Below are positions 17,094 to 30,726 of a DNA stretch of 64,000 nt, piece after piece; within the stretch, counting starts at the first letter, position 1, and each line of letters opens with the position of its first letter. The DNA comes from Sphingomonadaceae bacterium (lineage in GTDB: Bacteria > Pseudomonadota > Alphaproteobacteria > Sphingomonadales > Sphingomonadaceae): assembly GCA_020850455.1 (NCBI GenBank), contig JADZEQ010000001.1, positions 248,001 through 312,000 of the forward strand, given 5' to 3'. The notes beneath the pieces are model-generated. The model was given only the letters and a program-made list of their open reading frames with translations. It was not told the origin of the DNA and made no database searches. The position numbers were made by a program, and so were the translations under genes.

Positions 17094-17738
17094 ATGGGCG
17101 AAAAACCGGCATTGGCGCGCGTTGGCCCGGTGCATTTTCAGGCCTTGGAAAGCGAACTTGCCCCCATTGTCCAATATCTGACCGGCAATGTGCTGAACGC
17201 GGGGTGCGGCAACCGCGACCTTGGCCTGTTTCTGGCTGGCGCCGGGGCACATTCCCTCACCAATTATGACATAGCAAGCGACCTGCCCGGCGCGATCATC
17301 GGCCCGCTGGAGCATATGCCCTTTGCCGACGCGCAGTTCGACAGCCTGATCTGCAATGCGGTGATCGAACATGTGGCGGACAGCCGCGCGGTCATGGCCG
17401 AATTGGCACGCGTGCTGCGCCCCGGTGGCCATGCGGTCATCGCCATCCCCTTTTTACAACCCTTTCACCCCTGCCCCGGCGATTATCGTCGCTTTACGGC
17501 GGATGGCTTGGCAGGCGCGGGACAGCGGGTCGGCTTGGCGCACGTCGAAAGCCGCGCGGTGCATGGCGCGGCGCAGACATTGGGCTGGATCGCGTGGGAG
17601 ATTGCGTTGGAAAAAGGGCCGATCGCCCGTGCGATCACATTTCCCATCGTCTGGCTGTGGACGCGCCTCAGCCACCGGAACGACCCCAAAATCACCCGCA
17701 ACGCCAACACGGTTCAGATGGTCTTTGTGCGCACATGA
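17094..17738 (+). CDS. Class I SAM-dependent methyltransferase (Methyltransf_11 type)
   Basis: A 214-residue protein with motif I VLNAGCGNRDLGLFLAGAG, post-I YDIASDLPG, motif II FDSLICNAVIEHVADSRAVM and motif III RVLRPGGHAVIAIPF, followed by the HPCPGDYRRFT segment seen in sugar and small-molecule methyltransferases. The C-terminus is hydrophobic (GPIARAITFPIVWLWTRLS) and may touch the membrane. It is divergent from the methyltransferase at 16090-16989, with about 100 bases between them, and its stop overlaps the next start (ATGA). Confidence 0.83.
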   Translation: MGEKPALARVGPVHFQALESELAPIVQYLTGNVLNAGCGNRDLGLFLAGAGAHSLTNYDIASDLPGAIIGPLEHMPFADAQFDSLICNAVIEHVADSRAVMAELARVLRPGGHAVIAIPFLQPFHPCPGDYRRFTADGLAGAGQRVGLAHVESRAVHGAAQTLGWIAWEIALEKGPIARAITFPIVWLWTRLSHRNDPKITRNANTVQMVFVRT

Positions 17739-18610
17739 TCCCCCATATCCTTGAAATATTGCGTGTTCGTCGCCCGCGCCGCCGACATGCGGGCAGCAAA
17801 AATCCCAGACTGGCCGCATTGGCAGCGGGGGATTGGCGCAGCGCACCCATCCCCACCCTGTCGCAAGGGGCGGTCACCATGTTGCTGACCGACGAACTGA
17901 AATTGCTCGACCATCTGGCGGGCGAATATTTCAGCGGCGAAGGCACGATCATCGATGCGGGATGTTTTCTTGGCGGCTCGACGCTGGCGCTCGCCAATGG
18001 GCTGCGGCGATATTTGGCGCGGCGTGGGCTGGCTGACCAGCCGCTGATCCACAGCTTTGACCTGTTCGCGGTGGAGGATTGGACGCGCGGCATTTATTTC
18101 CCCAAGGAAATTGCCGCCGGTGCATCCACCCGCCAGCGTTTCGACATGGCGACCCGCGACATAGCCGGGCTGATAAAGGTGCAGGCGGGGGATATTACCG
18201 CCCAGCCATGGACCGGCGGGCCGATTGAAATTTTGTTCATCGATGTCGCCAAACATTGGACGGTGTGCGACTGGATTACCGCCAATTTCTTCCCCACGCT
18301 GATTCCCGGCAAATCGATTGTCGTCCAGCAGGATTATCTGTTCGGCAGCTGGACCGGCTGGCTCCACCTCACCATGGAATATTTTGCCGATAATTTTGAC
18401 ATCATCACCGACACCGAACGCAATTCGGTGGTGTTCCATTATGCCCGCGAAATTGCACCCGAACGGCTGCGCGGCGATTTGATCGAAAATATGACGGAAG
18501 CGGCGGCGCGGACATTATTCGCCCGTGCCGCCGCGCGCTGGCAGGGGGAACAGCGCGCCATCCTCCAGTCGGCAGCCGCACATTATCTGGAAATGCGCCA
18601 TGGTGGATGA
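17735..18610 (+). CDS. Methyltransferase-fold protein of the glycan cluster
   Basis: A 291-residue protein starting at ATG 17735 inside the preceding stop. A SAM-type glycine loop is visible (GTIIDAGCFLGGSTLALANGL) with an acidic end (IHSFDLFAVEDW) and a later strand LFIDVAKHWTVCDW, followed by GKSIVVQQDYLFGSW. This resembles the TylF/CmcI-related methyltransferases, though the match is looser than in its neighbours. The N-terminus is strongly basic (RVRRPRRRH). It overlaps the next gene by 11 bases. No substrate can be named. Confidence 0.68.
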   Translation: MIPHILEILRVRRPRRRHAGSKNPRLAALAAGDWRSAPIPTLSQGAVTMLLTDELKLLDHLAGEYFSGEGTIIDAGCFLGGSTLALANGLRRYLARRGLADQPLIHSFDLFAVEDWTRGIYFPKEIAAGASTRQRFDMATRDIAGLIKVQAGDITAQPWTGGPIEILFIDVAKHWTVCDWITANFFPTLIPGKSIVVQQDYLFGSWTGWLHLTMEYFADNFDIITDTERNSVVFHYAREIAPERLRGDLIENMTEAAARTLFARAAARWQGEQRAILQSAAAHYLEMRHGG

Positions 18611-19235
18611 TGGCCGCACGATGCTGCGCTATGACCAGATTATGGCGGTGCAACAAGGGACGATGGCAGGCGAATATCGCGGCATCGCGATGCTCAAAAA
18701 CCCATATGATCTGGCGCTCTACACCCGGTTGATCGGCCAATTGCGCCCGGCCACGGTGATAGAGGTTGGCAGCCACCGGGGCGGCAGCGCCATCTGGTTT
18801 GCCGACCAGATGCGCTGTCATGCCATTGCGGGGGCGGTGCACAGCATCGACATTGCCCGCGTCGATGATGTCAGCGACCCGATGGTGACTTTCCACGGCT
18901 GTGATGCGTGCCAGCTCGGCCCGCTATATGACCGACTGGCCACCCTGCCCCACCCATGGCTGGTGGTGGAGGATGCGGACCATATGGCCACCACCACCCG
19001 CGCCGTCATGGATTTTTTCCACCCTTTGCTCCACATCGGCGACTGGTTGGTGGTGGAGGATGGGATTTTGACCGCCATGGGTGTTGCCGCCGATTATGGT
19101 GGCGGGCCGCTGCAAGCGATTGACGGCTTCTTGGGCGAATATGGCGCGCAATATCATCTGCGGCGCGATTATTGCGACTGGTTCGGGCGTAATGTCACCT
19201 GGAATGTCGATGGCTGGCTGGAACGGGTGGCGTGA
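18600..19235 (+). CDS. Cephalosporin hydroxylase (CmcI)-family protein
   Basis: A 211-residue protein from ATG 18600. CmcI-family landmarks are clear: MLKNPYDLALYTRLIGQLRP, the loop VIEVGSHRGGSAIWFADQM, the SIDIARV acidic strand, VVEDADHMATTT and GDWLVVEDG. CmcI proteins have a Rossmann methyltransferase fold with a metal site; most members in surface-glycan clusters are thought to be sugar O-methyltransferases rather than antibiotic hydroxylases. Its stop overlaps the GTG start of the TylF-like gene (GTGA). Confidence 0.85.
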   Translation: MVDDGRTMLRYDQIMAVQQGTMAGEYRGIAMLKNPYDLALYTRLIGQLRPATVIEVGSHRGGSAIWFADQMRCHAIAGAVHSIDIARVDDVSDPMVTFHGCDACQLGPLYDRLATLPHPWLVVEDADHMATTTRAVMDFFHPLLHIGDWLVVEDGILTAMGVAADYGGGPLQAIDGFLGEYGAQYHLRRDYCDWFGRNVTWNVDGWLERVA

Positions 19236-19936
19236 GCCAATATTTTGATCTGGAACCCGAATTTCGCAAAATTTGGGATGATGTTGCCAGCCAGACGATG
19301 ACCGGTATCGAACGCGGCTATGCGCTGTGGCAGGCGGTGGGGCACATCATCCAGACCGGCATCGCGGGTGATCTGGTCGAATGCGGGGTGTGGCGCGGCG
19401 GATCGGCGATGCTGATGGCCCGGGCGCTCCATCATTTTGGCGACAACCGCCGCCACATCCATTTGTTCGATACTTTTGCCGGGATGACCGCGCCCGATGC
19501 GCGCGACATTCAGGCGATGAGCGGGCGCGATGCGGCGGCCATATTATCGGCAGCGCCCAAAAATGCCGATGATCCCTTTTGGGGTATCGCACCGTTGGAT
19601 GTAGTGCAGGCGAATATGGCGCGCAGCAAGATTGCAGCGGATCGTGTCCATTATATCGTCGGCGATGTTGCAACGACCATCCCCGACGCTGCGCCAGCGG
19701 ATATTGCGTTGCTGCGCCTCGATACGGATTGGTATGCCAGCACCGCGCATGAGTTGCGGCATTTATGGCCCCGGCTCAGCCCCGGCGGCATCCTCCTCAT
19801 CGATGATTATGGCTATTGGCAGGGTGCACGTGCCGCGACCGATGATTGGCTCACCAGCCTGCCCGCCGCCGAACGCCCGCTGTTACAACGAATCGATTTT
19901 ACCGGGCGGATGGGCATCAAGCCATATAGAAAATAG
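19232..19936 (+). CDS. TylF/MycF-family O-methyltransferase
   Basis: A 234-residue protein with GTG start at 19232. TylF/MycF enzymes methylate sugar hydroxyls, as in macrocin, and need a metal ion. The family pattern is present: GDLVECGVWRGGSAMLMARAL, the HLFDTFAGMTAPD segment, the RLDTDWYASTAHEL metal-ligand region, and PGGILLIDDYGYWQGARAA. It is the last of four overlapping plus-strand methyltransferase-fold genes (17094-19936) and the end of the glycan region; AT-rich DNA follows. Confidence 0.88.
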   Translation: MSQYFDLEPEFRKIWDDVASQTMTGIERGYALWQAVGHIIQTGIAGDLVECGVWRGGSAMLMARALHHFGDNRRHIHLFDTFAGMTAPDARDIQAMSGRDAAAILSAAPKNADDPFWGIAPLDVVQANMARSKIAADRVHYIVGDVATTIPDAAPADIALLRLDTDWYASTAHELRHLWPRLSPGGILLIDDYGYWQGARAATDDWLTSLPAAERPLLQRIDFTGRMGIKPYRK

Positions 19937-20132
19937 TATTTACTATATGGGCAAGATAGTTGCGCCGAATATCGCATATATTGCGACGCGCCAAAAATAT
20001 TAGACAATATTATTTATTAAATTGCCGCAATTGCGCGACGTGGCTGCATTGCGCCGCTTATGCGCAGGGGCATGGGGCAGGATTGTCGCGCACCGGCGCG
20101 GCCAAGTAACTGCATTATCTGAGGGAAAGCAG
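19937..20132. other. AT-rich spacer between the glycan region and gltD
   Basis: No gene is visible. The first 90 bases (about 19930-20025) are markedly AT-rich compared with everything around them and include AATATTAGACAATATTATTTATTAAA, written here as an AT run at 19995-20023 with two AATATT words. This probably holds the gltD promoter, but no single -35/-10 pair stands out. A GAGGGAAAG ribosome-binding site precedes gltD. Confidence 0.5.
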
Positions 20133-21572
20133 ATGGCGGAAAGCCACATGTTGCAATTTGTGACCGAGGGACAAAACTATCCCGACAAGCGCGATGCCGC
20201 CTTGCGCGCAGAGGATTTCGCCGAAATCGCGGCGCGCTATGCGCCCGATGCGGCGCAGCGCCAATCGGCACGCTGTTCGCAATGCGGCGTCCCTTATTGT
20301 TCGGTGCACTGCCCGCTCGGCAACCATATCCCCGACTGGTTGCGCCTGACGGCGGAAGGGCGGCTGCACGAGGCCTATCTGCTCAGCAATTCGACATCGA
20401 CCATGCCCGAAATCTGCGGGCGCATCTGCCCGCAAGACCGGTTGTGCGAGGGGAATTGCGTCATCGAAAGCGCCGGCCATGGCGCGGTTACCATCGGCGC
20501 GGTCGAAAAATATATCACCGATACCGCTTGGGACGAAGGCTGGGTGGAGGATTTGCGCCCCGGCCGTCCCACCGGCCAATCGGTCGGCATCATCGGTGCG
20601 GGGCCTGCCGGATTGGCGGCGGCCGAACATCTGCGCCTCGCCGGACATGAGGTAACCATTTATGACCGGCATGACCGGGCGGGCGGGCTGCTGACCTATG
20701 GCATCCCCGGCTTCAAGCTCGAAAAGCCGGTCGTCGAACGGCGGATTGCGCGGCTGGCGGCGGGCGGCATCAACTTTGCGTTGAACTTTGCGGTCGGGCG
20801 CGATGCATCCTTGGCGCAATTGCGCGCGCGGCATAACGCCTTGCTCATCGCCACCGGCGTCTATGCGCCGCGCCCGCTCAGCATTCCGGGCGATGATATG
20901 GCGGGCGTGGCAGAGGCGCTCGACTATCTCATCACCGCCAACCGCATCGGCTTTGGGGAGGTGCCCGACGCCTTTGCCGATGGCACACTCGATGCGGCGG
21001 GGCGGCATGTCGTCGTCATCGGCGGCGGCGATACGGCGATGGATTGTGTGCGCACCGCCATCCGCCAAGGGGCGGCATCGGTACGCTGCCTCTATCGCCG
21101 CGACCGCGCGAATATGCCGGGCAGCCAGCGCGAAGTGGCGCACGCCGAAGAAGAGGGGGTGCAGTTCGACTGGCTGTCCGCGCCAGAGGCGATTTTGGGC
21201 GATGGCAAGGTGCGCGCGGTTGCGGTGCGCAAAATGCGGCTGGGCCGGGCCGATGCCAGCGGGCGGCGCGGGGTGGAAATGGACGATGGGCCGGCAGAGG
21301 AAATCCCCGCCGACCTCATCATCCGTGCGCTCGGCTATGATGCGGAAGATTTGCCAACCCTGTTCAACAGCGGCGAACTGGCGGTAACGCGCTGGGGAAC
21401 GCTGCGCGTCGATGCGCAGATGATGACCGCCGTTGACGGCGTGTTTGCCGCGGGCGATATTGTCCGCGGGGCGAGCCTGGTTGTCTGGGCCTTACGTGAC
21501 GGGCGCGACGCTGCCCAGCACATCCACCGGTATCTGACCGGGGCCGCCGTCAACAGGAGGGAGGCGGCATGA
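20133..21572 (+). CDS. gltD: Glutamate synthase (NADPH) small subunit
   Basis: A 479-residue iron-sulfur flavoprotein that passes electrons from NADPH to the large subunit. The N-terminal cysteine region CSQCGVPYCSVHCPLGN and, later, CGRICPQDRLCEGNC carries the [4Fe-4S] ligands. The FAD site is GIIGAGPAGLAAAEHLRLAG and the NADPH site VVIGGGDTAMDC. ATG 20133 follows GAGGGAAAGC. Its stop overlaps the DUF2059 gene by 4 bases, and gltB comes next, so the operon order is gltD, DUF2059, gltB. Confidence 0.96.
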   Translation: MAESHMLQFVTEGQNYPDKRDAALRAEDFAEIAARYAPDAAQRQSARCSQCGVPYCSVHCPLGNHIPDWLRLTAEGRLHEAYLLSNSTSTMPEICGRICPQDRLCEGNCVIESAGHGAVTIGAVEKYITDTAWDEGWVEDLRPGRPTGQSVGIIGAGPAGLAAAEHLRLAGHEVTIYDRHDRAGGLLTYGIPGFKLEKPVVERRIARLAAGGINFALNFAVGRDASLAQLRARHNALLIATGVYAPRPLSIPGDDMAGVAEALDYLITANRIGFGEVPDAFADGTLDAAGRHVVVIGGGDTAMDCVRTAIRQGAASVRCLYRRDRANMPGSQREVAHAEEEGVQFDWLSAPEAILGDGKVRAVAVRKMRLGRADASGRRGVEMDDGPAEEIPADLIIRALGYDAEDLPTLFNSGELAVTRWGTLRVDAQMMTAVDGVFAAGDIVRGASLVVWALRDGRDAAQHIHRYLTGAAVNRREAA

Positions 21573-22186
21573 TGCGCGCGACATTGATGATACTGGCTGC
21601 GGCGGCACTGCTGCTGGCGTCACCGACACTGGCACAGGACAGCGCGGCGACCGCCGTGACGACCGAAACGGCGACCAGCAACGACGCGATCGACCCGGCG
21701 CGGCTCGCCGCCGCCGAACGGCTGGTCAATCTGATGATGCCACCCGATGAAAGCGAGTGGGTCGAGGCGCTGGTCGACACCTCGATCGAAAGCCGCACCA
21801 ACCTGATGCGCGACGATGAATCGGTAAAGGAAATGCTGCGCGCCAACCCGTCGATGCGCCGGTCGATGGACGCCATGATCGAACAGGTCGGCACCATCAC
21901 ACGCGAAACGATGATCGACAGACTGCCCGGCCTGCGCAGCGCAACGGCACAGGCCTATGCCCGGCATCTGGAGGTCGCTGACCTCGACAATCTCGCCACC
22001 TTTTTCGCTACGCCGACCGGCCGCCGTTTCGCCACTGCCCAGATCAGCATGGCGTCCGACCCGGCCATGGTGACGTGGACGGTTGAAACCGAACAAGCTG
22101 TCATGGAACGGTTGGGGCCGGTCATGACCGAATTTGTTGCCAACGCCGTCCACGCTTCCATGAAAGCCACCGGCGACAGCCAGTAA
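21569..22186 (+). CDS. Exported DUF2059-domain protein
   Basis: A 205-residue protein with a signal peptide (MMRATLMILAAAALLLASPTLAQ). The rest is helical and carries the DUF2059-type end: LADLDNLATFFATPTGRRFA reads here as VADLDNLATFFATPTGRRFA, followed by a short acidic tail. Function unknown; family members are periplasmic. It sits between the two glutamate synthase subunit genes, overlapping gltD and 22 bases before gltB, so it must be transcribed with them. Confidence 0.82.
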   Translation: MMRATLMILAAAALLLASPTLAQDSAATAVTTETATSNDAIDPARLAAAERLVNLMMPPDESEWVEALVDTSIESRTNLMRDDESVKEMLRANPSMRRSMDAMIEQVGTITRETMIDRLPGLRSATAQAYARHLEVADLDNLATFFATPTGRRFATAQISMASDPAMVTWTVETEQAVMERLGPVMTEFVANAVHASMKATGDSQ

Positions 22187-22208
22187 CGCACGAAAGACCG
22201 ACACCGCC

Positions 22209-26726
<4,518 letters not shown>

Positions 26727-26792
26727 GCACCATCGCCGCCACCGCCTTATCGCCGGTTCCCATGCCCCGATTTTTTGCCTATGCGTCGGGGC

Positions 26793-27464
26793 ATGTGGCA
26801 CCTTTATCAATTTCCGCTCTGCCCCTTTTCGCGCAAGGTGCGCCTGCTGCTTGGCGAAAAGGGTATCGCCTATGAACTGATCAGCGAATATCCGTGGGAA
26901 AAGCGCCCCGGATTTCGGGACATCAGCCAGACCGGGCAAACCCCGGCAATGCGCAACAGCGAACGCGACGTCGCCATCGCCGATTCCAATGCCATCTGCG
27001 AATATTTTGAGGAGGTGGAGCCTGCAAAGCCCCTGCTCGTCGGCAGCGCCGAAGTGCGCGCCGAAACCCGCCGGCTGATCGCCTGGTTCGACGGGCGCTT
27101 TTATGCAGAGGTCGGCATGCCCTTGCTCGCCGAAAAAATGATCAAGCGGTTATTTTATCGCCAGCCGCCCGATGCCAGCGTGCTGCGCGGCGCGATGCGC
27201 GCGACCACCGAACATATGGAAATGCTCGGCGCGGCGCTCGACCATCATCGCTGGTTGGTCGGCAATGCGATTTCGATGGCGGACCTTGCCGCCGCCGCGC
27301 ATTTGTCGGTCGCCGATTATCTGGGCGGCATCGACTGGGCGGGGCACGACCAAGTGCGCGACTGGTATGCGGCGCTGAAATCGCGCCCGAGTTTCCGTCC
27401 CTTGCTCGACGAACGTATGGGCGCGCTGATGCCGCCCGCCCATTATGGCGATGTCAATTTTTAA
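26793..27464 (+). CDS. Glutathione S-transferase-family protein
   Basis: A 223-residue two-domain protein. The thioredoxin-like half opens WHLYQFPLCPFSRKVRLLLGEKG, with a CPFS active-site-like motif, and contains the cis-proline region GQTPAM and ADSNAICEYFEE. The C-terminal helical half has AISMADLAAAAHLSVADYLG. ATG 26793 fits the family N-terminus; ATG 26781 is also in frame. It converges on ubiG and the two overlap by 11 bases. Substrate unknown. Confidence 0.87.
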   Translation: MWHLYQFPLCPFSRKVRLLLGEKGIAYELISEYPWEKRPGFRDISQTGQTPAMRNSERDVAIADSNAICEYFEEVEPAKPLLVGSAEVRAETRRLIAWFDGRFYAEVGMPLLAEKMIKRLFYRQPPDASVLRGAMRATTEHMEMLGAALDHHRWLVGNAISMADLAAAAHLSVADYLGGIDWAGHDQVRDWYAALKSRPSFRPLLDERMGALMPPAHYGDVNF

Positions 27465-28188
27465 CTAGCGCAACCAAATAATTAATCGCGTCACTACCGC
27501 CCGCCTTGAAACCGCGCGTGGCAAAATCCGGCCCCAGCCCGTCGCGACGCAGCACGCGCAGCCCCCCCGCTGCCGCCATGTCAGCCAATTCATCGAGGGT
27601 CAGGAAACGCTGCCAATCATGGGTGCCGCGCGGCACCTGCCCCAGCCGCTCCGCCGCTTCGACCAGCAGCAGCTTGCTCCACAAGGTGCGATTGGGTGTG
27701 GAGAGGAGGAGGATGCCACCCGCCGCCATCCGCGCCGCCAGTGCGCACAAAAAGGCGGCCGGGTCGGCGACATGTTCGATCACCTCCATCGAGGTTACAA
27801 TGTCAAACTGGCCGAGCGCGGCGGCAAAACCGGCATCGCCGATATCGCCATGGCGATAATCAATCGCCAGCCCCTGTTCCGCCGCATGCGCGCGCGCGAC
27901 CGCGATATTTTCTGCCGCCGCATCCACCCCCGTCACATCGGCACCCAGCCGCGCCATCGGTTCGGCGATCAGCCCCGCCCCGCAGCCGACATCGATCAAC
28001 CGCCGTCCGGCCAGCGCGCGAAAATCCTGCGGGTCGAGCGCAAAATGCGCGTTCAAACAATCCCGCATCCAGCCCAATCGCGCCGGGTTCAACCGATGGA
28101 GCATCGCCGATGACCCATCGGCATCCCACCAATCGGCAGCAAGCGCGCCAAAATGCGCGGCTTCATCGGGGCGTATGGTGCGTGTCAT
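27454..28188 (-). CDS. ubiG: Ubiquinone biosynthesis O-methyltransferase UbiG
   Basis: A 244-residue SAM methyltransferase that performs both O-methylations in ubiquinone synthesis. Family marks: EAAHFGALAADWWD at the start, LNPARLGWMRD, motif I LIDVGCGAGLIAEPMARLGA, TSMEVIEHVADPAAFL, and LLLSTPNRTLWSKLLLVEAAE, ending in RGFKAGGSDAINYLV. It is divergent from lysC with a 134-base gap between them. Confidence 0.95.
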   Translation of the reverse strand: MTRTIRPDEAAHFGALAADWWDADGSSAMLHRLNPARLGWMRDCLNAHFALDPQDFRALAGRRLIDVGCGAGLIAEPMARLGADVTGVDAAAENIAVARAHAAEQGLAIDYRHGDIGDAGFAAALGQFDIVTSMEVIEHVADPAAFLCALAARMAAGGILLLSTPNRTLWSKLLLVEAAERLGQVPRGTHDWQRFLTLDELADMAAAGGLRVLRRDGLGPDFATRGFKAGGSDAINYLVALVKN

Positions 28189-28322
28189 TTCGTCATTTTT
28201 CCCATGATTTCCACCCCTAGCAAGCCTATCCGCCCCTTGCCAGAGCGTGATGTGCTGCGTAACAGCGGCGCGCCGTCGCGTTGCAGTGCAGCAAGGCGCG
28301 CATAGCAGGAAAAAGGGGTAAG

Positions 28323-29591
28323 ATGGCGCGGATCGTCATGAAATTCGGTGGCACGTCGATGGCCGGGACAGAGCGTATTCGCACCGTCGCGGCAATCATT
28401 AAACGCGCCGTCGATGCGGGTGACGAAGTGGCGGTCGTCGTATCGGCGATGGCGGGTGAAACCGACCGGCTGGTGCAATTTTGCCGCGAAGCCAACCCGA
28501 TGTTCGATCCGGCCGAATATGATGTTGTCGTCGCATCGGGGGAGCAAGTGACATCGGGGCTGCTCGCCCTCACCCTGCAAGCCATGGGGGTGCGCGCGCG
28601 CAGCTGGCTCGGCTGGCAATTGCCGATCAGGACGGTCGATACCCATGCCAAGGCGCGGATTGCCGAAATTTCGGGCGATGCGCTGGGGGCCGCCATGGCG
28701 TCTGGGGAAGTCGCGGTGGTACCCGGATTTCAGGGGCTGATGGAGGATGGCCGGGTCGCGACATTGGGGCGCGGCGGGTCAGACACCAGCGCGGTCGCGC
28801 TCGCCGCCGCGATAAAGGCGGATCGCTGCGACATTTATACCGATGTCGATGGGGTCTATACCACCGACCCGCGCATCGTCGCACGCGCCGCCAAATTAAG
28901 CCATGTGACCTATGAAGAAATGCTCGAACTGGCGAGCGTCGGGGCCAAGGTGCTGCAAACCCGTTCGGTCGGCCTGGCAATGAAATATGGCGTGCGGGTG
29001 CAGGTTTTATCGAGCTTTATCGACCCTGACGCCGCGCCCGACGCATCCGCCCTGCCCGGCACATTGATCATCAGTGACGAGGAAATTGAGGAATTGCAGA
29101 TGGAACGCCAACTGATCACCGGCATCGCCTATGACAAGAATGAGGCAAAGATCATCCTCACCCGCGTCCCCGACCAACCGGGCGCGGTGGCGCATATTTT
29201 CGGGCCATTGGCCGCCGCCGCCATCAACGTCGATATGATCATCCAGAATGTCGGGCGCGACAAAGGCGAAACCGACGTTACTTTCACCGTCCCGCGCACC
29301 GATTTGGCCAACAGCCTATCCATCCTTGAAAATGCGCGTGAAACCATCGGCTACAACCGCATCTTGCATGAAGCCAATATCGCCAAAATCTCGGTCGTCG
29401 GCGTCGGCATGAAAAGCCATGCCGGGGTTGCCGCGACGATGTTTGAGGCGCTGGCCGCGCGCGGCATCAATATTCAGGCGATTTCGACCAGCGAGATAAA
29501 GGTGAGCGTGCTGATCGAGGAGGATTTCACCGAACTTGCCGTGCGCACATTGCACAGCGCCTATGGTCTGGATGCAGAGGTGGCTGCATGA
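28323..29591 (+). CDS. lysC: Aspartate kinase
   Basis: A 422-residue enzyme for the first step of lysine, threonine and methionine synthesis. The N-terminal kinase domain opens MARIVMKFGGTSMAGTERI and includes LGRGGSDTSAVALAAA and DVDGVYTTDPR. Two ACT domains follow (EAKIILTRVPDQPGAVAHIF and AKISVVGVGMKSHAGVAATM), which usually bind lysine and threonine for feedback control. ATG 28323 is preceded by AAAGGGGTAAG. The stop overlaps the next gene (ATGA). Confidence 0.97.
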   Translation: MARIVMKFGGTSMAGTERIRTVAAIIKRAVDAGDEVAVVVSAMAGETDRLVQFCREANPMFDPAEYDVVVASGEQVTSGLLALTLQAMGVRARSWLGWQLPIRTVDTHAKARIAEISGDALGAAMASGEVAVVPGFQGLMEDGRVATLGRGGSDTSAVALAAAIKADRCDIYTDVDGVYTTDPRIVARAAKLSHVTYEEMLELASVGAKVLQTRSVGLAMKYGVRVQVLSSFIDPDAAPDASALPGTLIISDEEIEELQMERQLITGIAYDKNEAKIILTRVPDQPGAVAHIFGPLAAAAINVDMIIQNVGRDKGETDVTFTVPRTDLANSLSILENARETIGYNRILHEANIAKISVVGVGMKSHAGVAATMFEALAARGINIQAISTSEIKVSVLIEEDFTELAVRTLHSAYGLDAEVAA

Positions 29592-30601
29592 CGGCGCGTC
29601 CCCGCCTTAGCCACCATATGGCGCGCGGCACCGCCTTTCTGGGCTGCGAGCTTGCCATTTTGGGCGGCGCGATGAGCTGGGTTTCCGAACGTAATCTGGT
29701 TGCCGCCATTTCCAACGCCGGGGGCTTTGGCGTCATTGCCTGCGGGGCGATGCCGGTTGACCTGCTCGATGCAGAAATCGCGGCAACCAAGGCGCTGACC
29801 GACAAGCCCTTTGGCGTCAACCTCATCACCATGCACCCCGATTTGTTCGCGCTGATCGACGTCTGCGCCCGCCACAAAGTCGGCCATGTCGTGCTCGCGG
29901 GCGGGCTGCCGCCCAAGGGCAGTATAGAGGCGATCAAGGCGAGCGGTGCCGCCGTCATCTGCTTTGCCCCGACGCTCGCCATGGGCAAGAAATTGGCGCG
30001 CAGCGGCGTCGATGCGCTGGTGATAGAGGGGATGGAAGCGGGCGGCCATATCGGCCCGGTTTCAACCAGCGTATTGGCGCAGGAGATATTGCCCGACCTT
30101 GCCGACGAACTGCCGATTTTCGTCGCGGGCGGGATTGCGCGGGGGGAGGCGATCGCCGCCTTCCTCGAAATGGGGGCAGCGGGGGTTCAGCTCGGCACCC
30201 GATTTGTCTGCGCGCATGAATCAATTGCCCATCCGGATTTCAAGCGCGCTTTCCTCCGCGCGTCGGCGCGCGATGCCGTCGCCAGCGTACAAATTGACCC
30301 GCGCCTGCCGGTCATCCCGGTTCGCGCGCTCAAAAATGCGGGGACGGAGGCTTTTACCGCCAAACAGGTGGAGGTGGCGCAATTGCTCGACCAAGGCGCG
30401 ATCGACATGGGCGAAGCGCAATTGCAGATCGAAACCTATTGGGCGGGCGCGCTGCGCCGCGCGGTCATCGACGGCGATGTCGAAAATGGGTCGCTGATGG
30501 CGGGCCAGTCGGTCGGCATGGTCAAGGCAGAGGAACCGGTTGCAGATATATTGCGCGCGCTGGCCGATGAAGCCGAAAGCGCCTTTGTGAGCCGTGGGTA
30601 G
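29588..30601 (+). CDS. Nitronate monooxygenase-family flavoprotein
   Basis: A 337-residue TIM-barrel flavin enzyme of the 2-nitropropane dioxygenase family. Visible are GGAMSWVSERNLVAAISNAGGFG, the EGMEAGGHIGPVSTSVL phosphate-binding segment with the usual active-site His, FVAGGIARGEAIAAFLEMGAAGVQLGTRF read over two lines of the barrel, and the CAHE end. It may detoxify nitronates or act as an enoyl reductase-like enzyme. Coupled to lysC by a 4-base overlap, an unusual partner for it. Confidence 0.88.
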   Translation: MTARPRLSHHMARGTAFLGCELAILGGAMSWVSERNLVAAISNAGGFGVIACGAMPVDLLDAEIAATKALTDKPFGVNLITMHPDLFALIDVCARHKVGHVVLAGGLPPKGSIEAIKASGAAVICFAPTLAMGKKLARSGVDALVIEGMEAGGHIGPVSTSVLAQEILPDLADELPIFVAGGIARGEAIAAFLEMGAAGVQLGTRFVCAHESIAHPDFKRAFLRASARDAVASVQIDPRLPVIPVRALKNAGTEAFTAKQVEVAQLLDQGAIDMGEAQLQIETYWAGALRRAVIDGDVENGSLMAGQSVGMVKAEEPVADILRALADEAESAFVSRG

Positions 30602-30726
30602 AATATTCGGACAGGGCGCGCGCGCTTTGCGACCATATTTGTAGGCGATATTGATTAAGCGGCGCTTCATTGGCATGTCGGCAGGCACCGGCATGGGAAG
30701 CCGTCTTTGAGGTGAGGGAGAGTGGG

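Noticed and set aside
28237..28265. TTGCCA-N17-TAACAG as lysC promoter
   Set aside because: The -10 agrees at only three places; not enough to report as a promoter.
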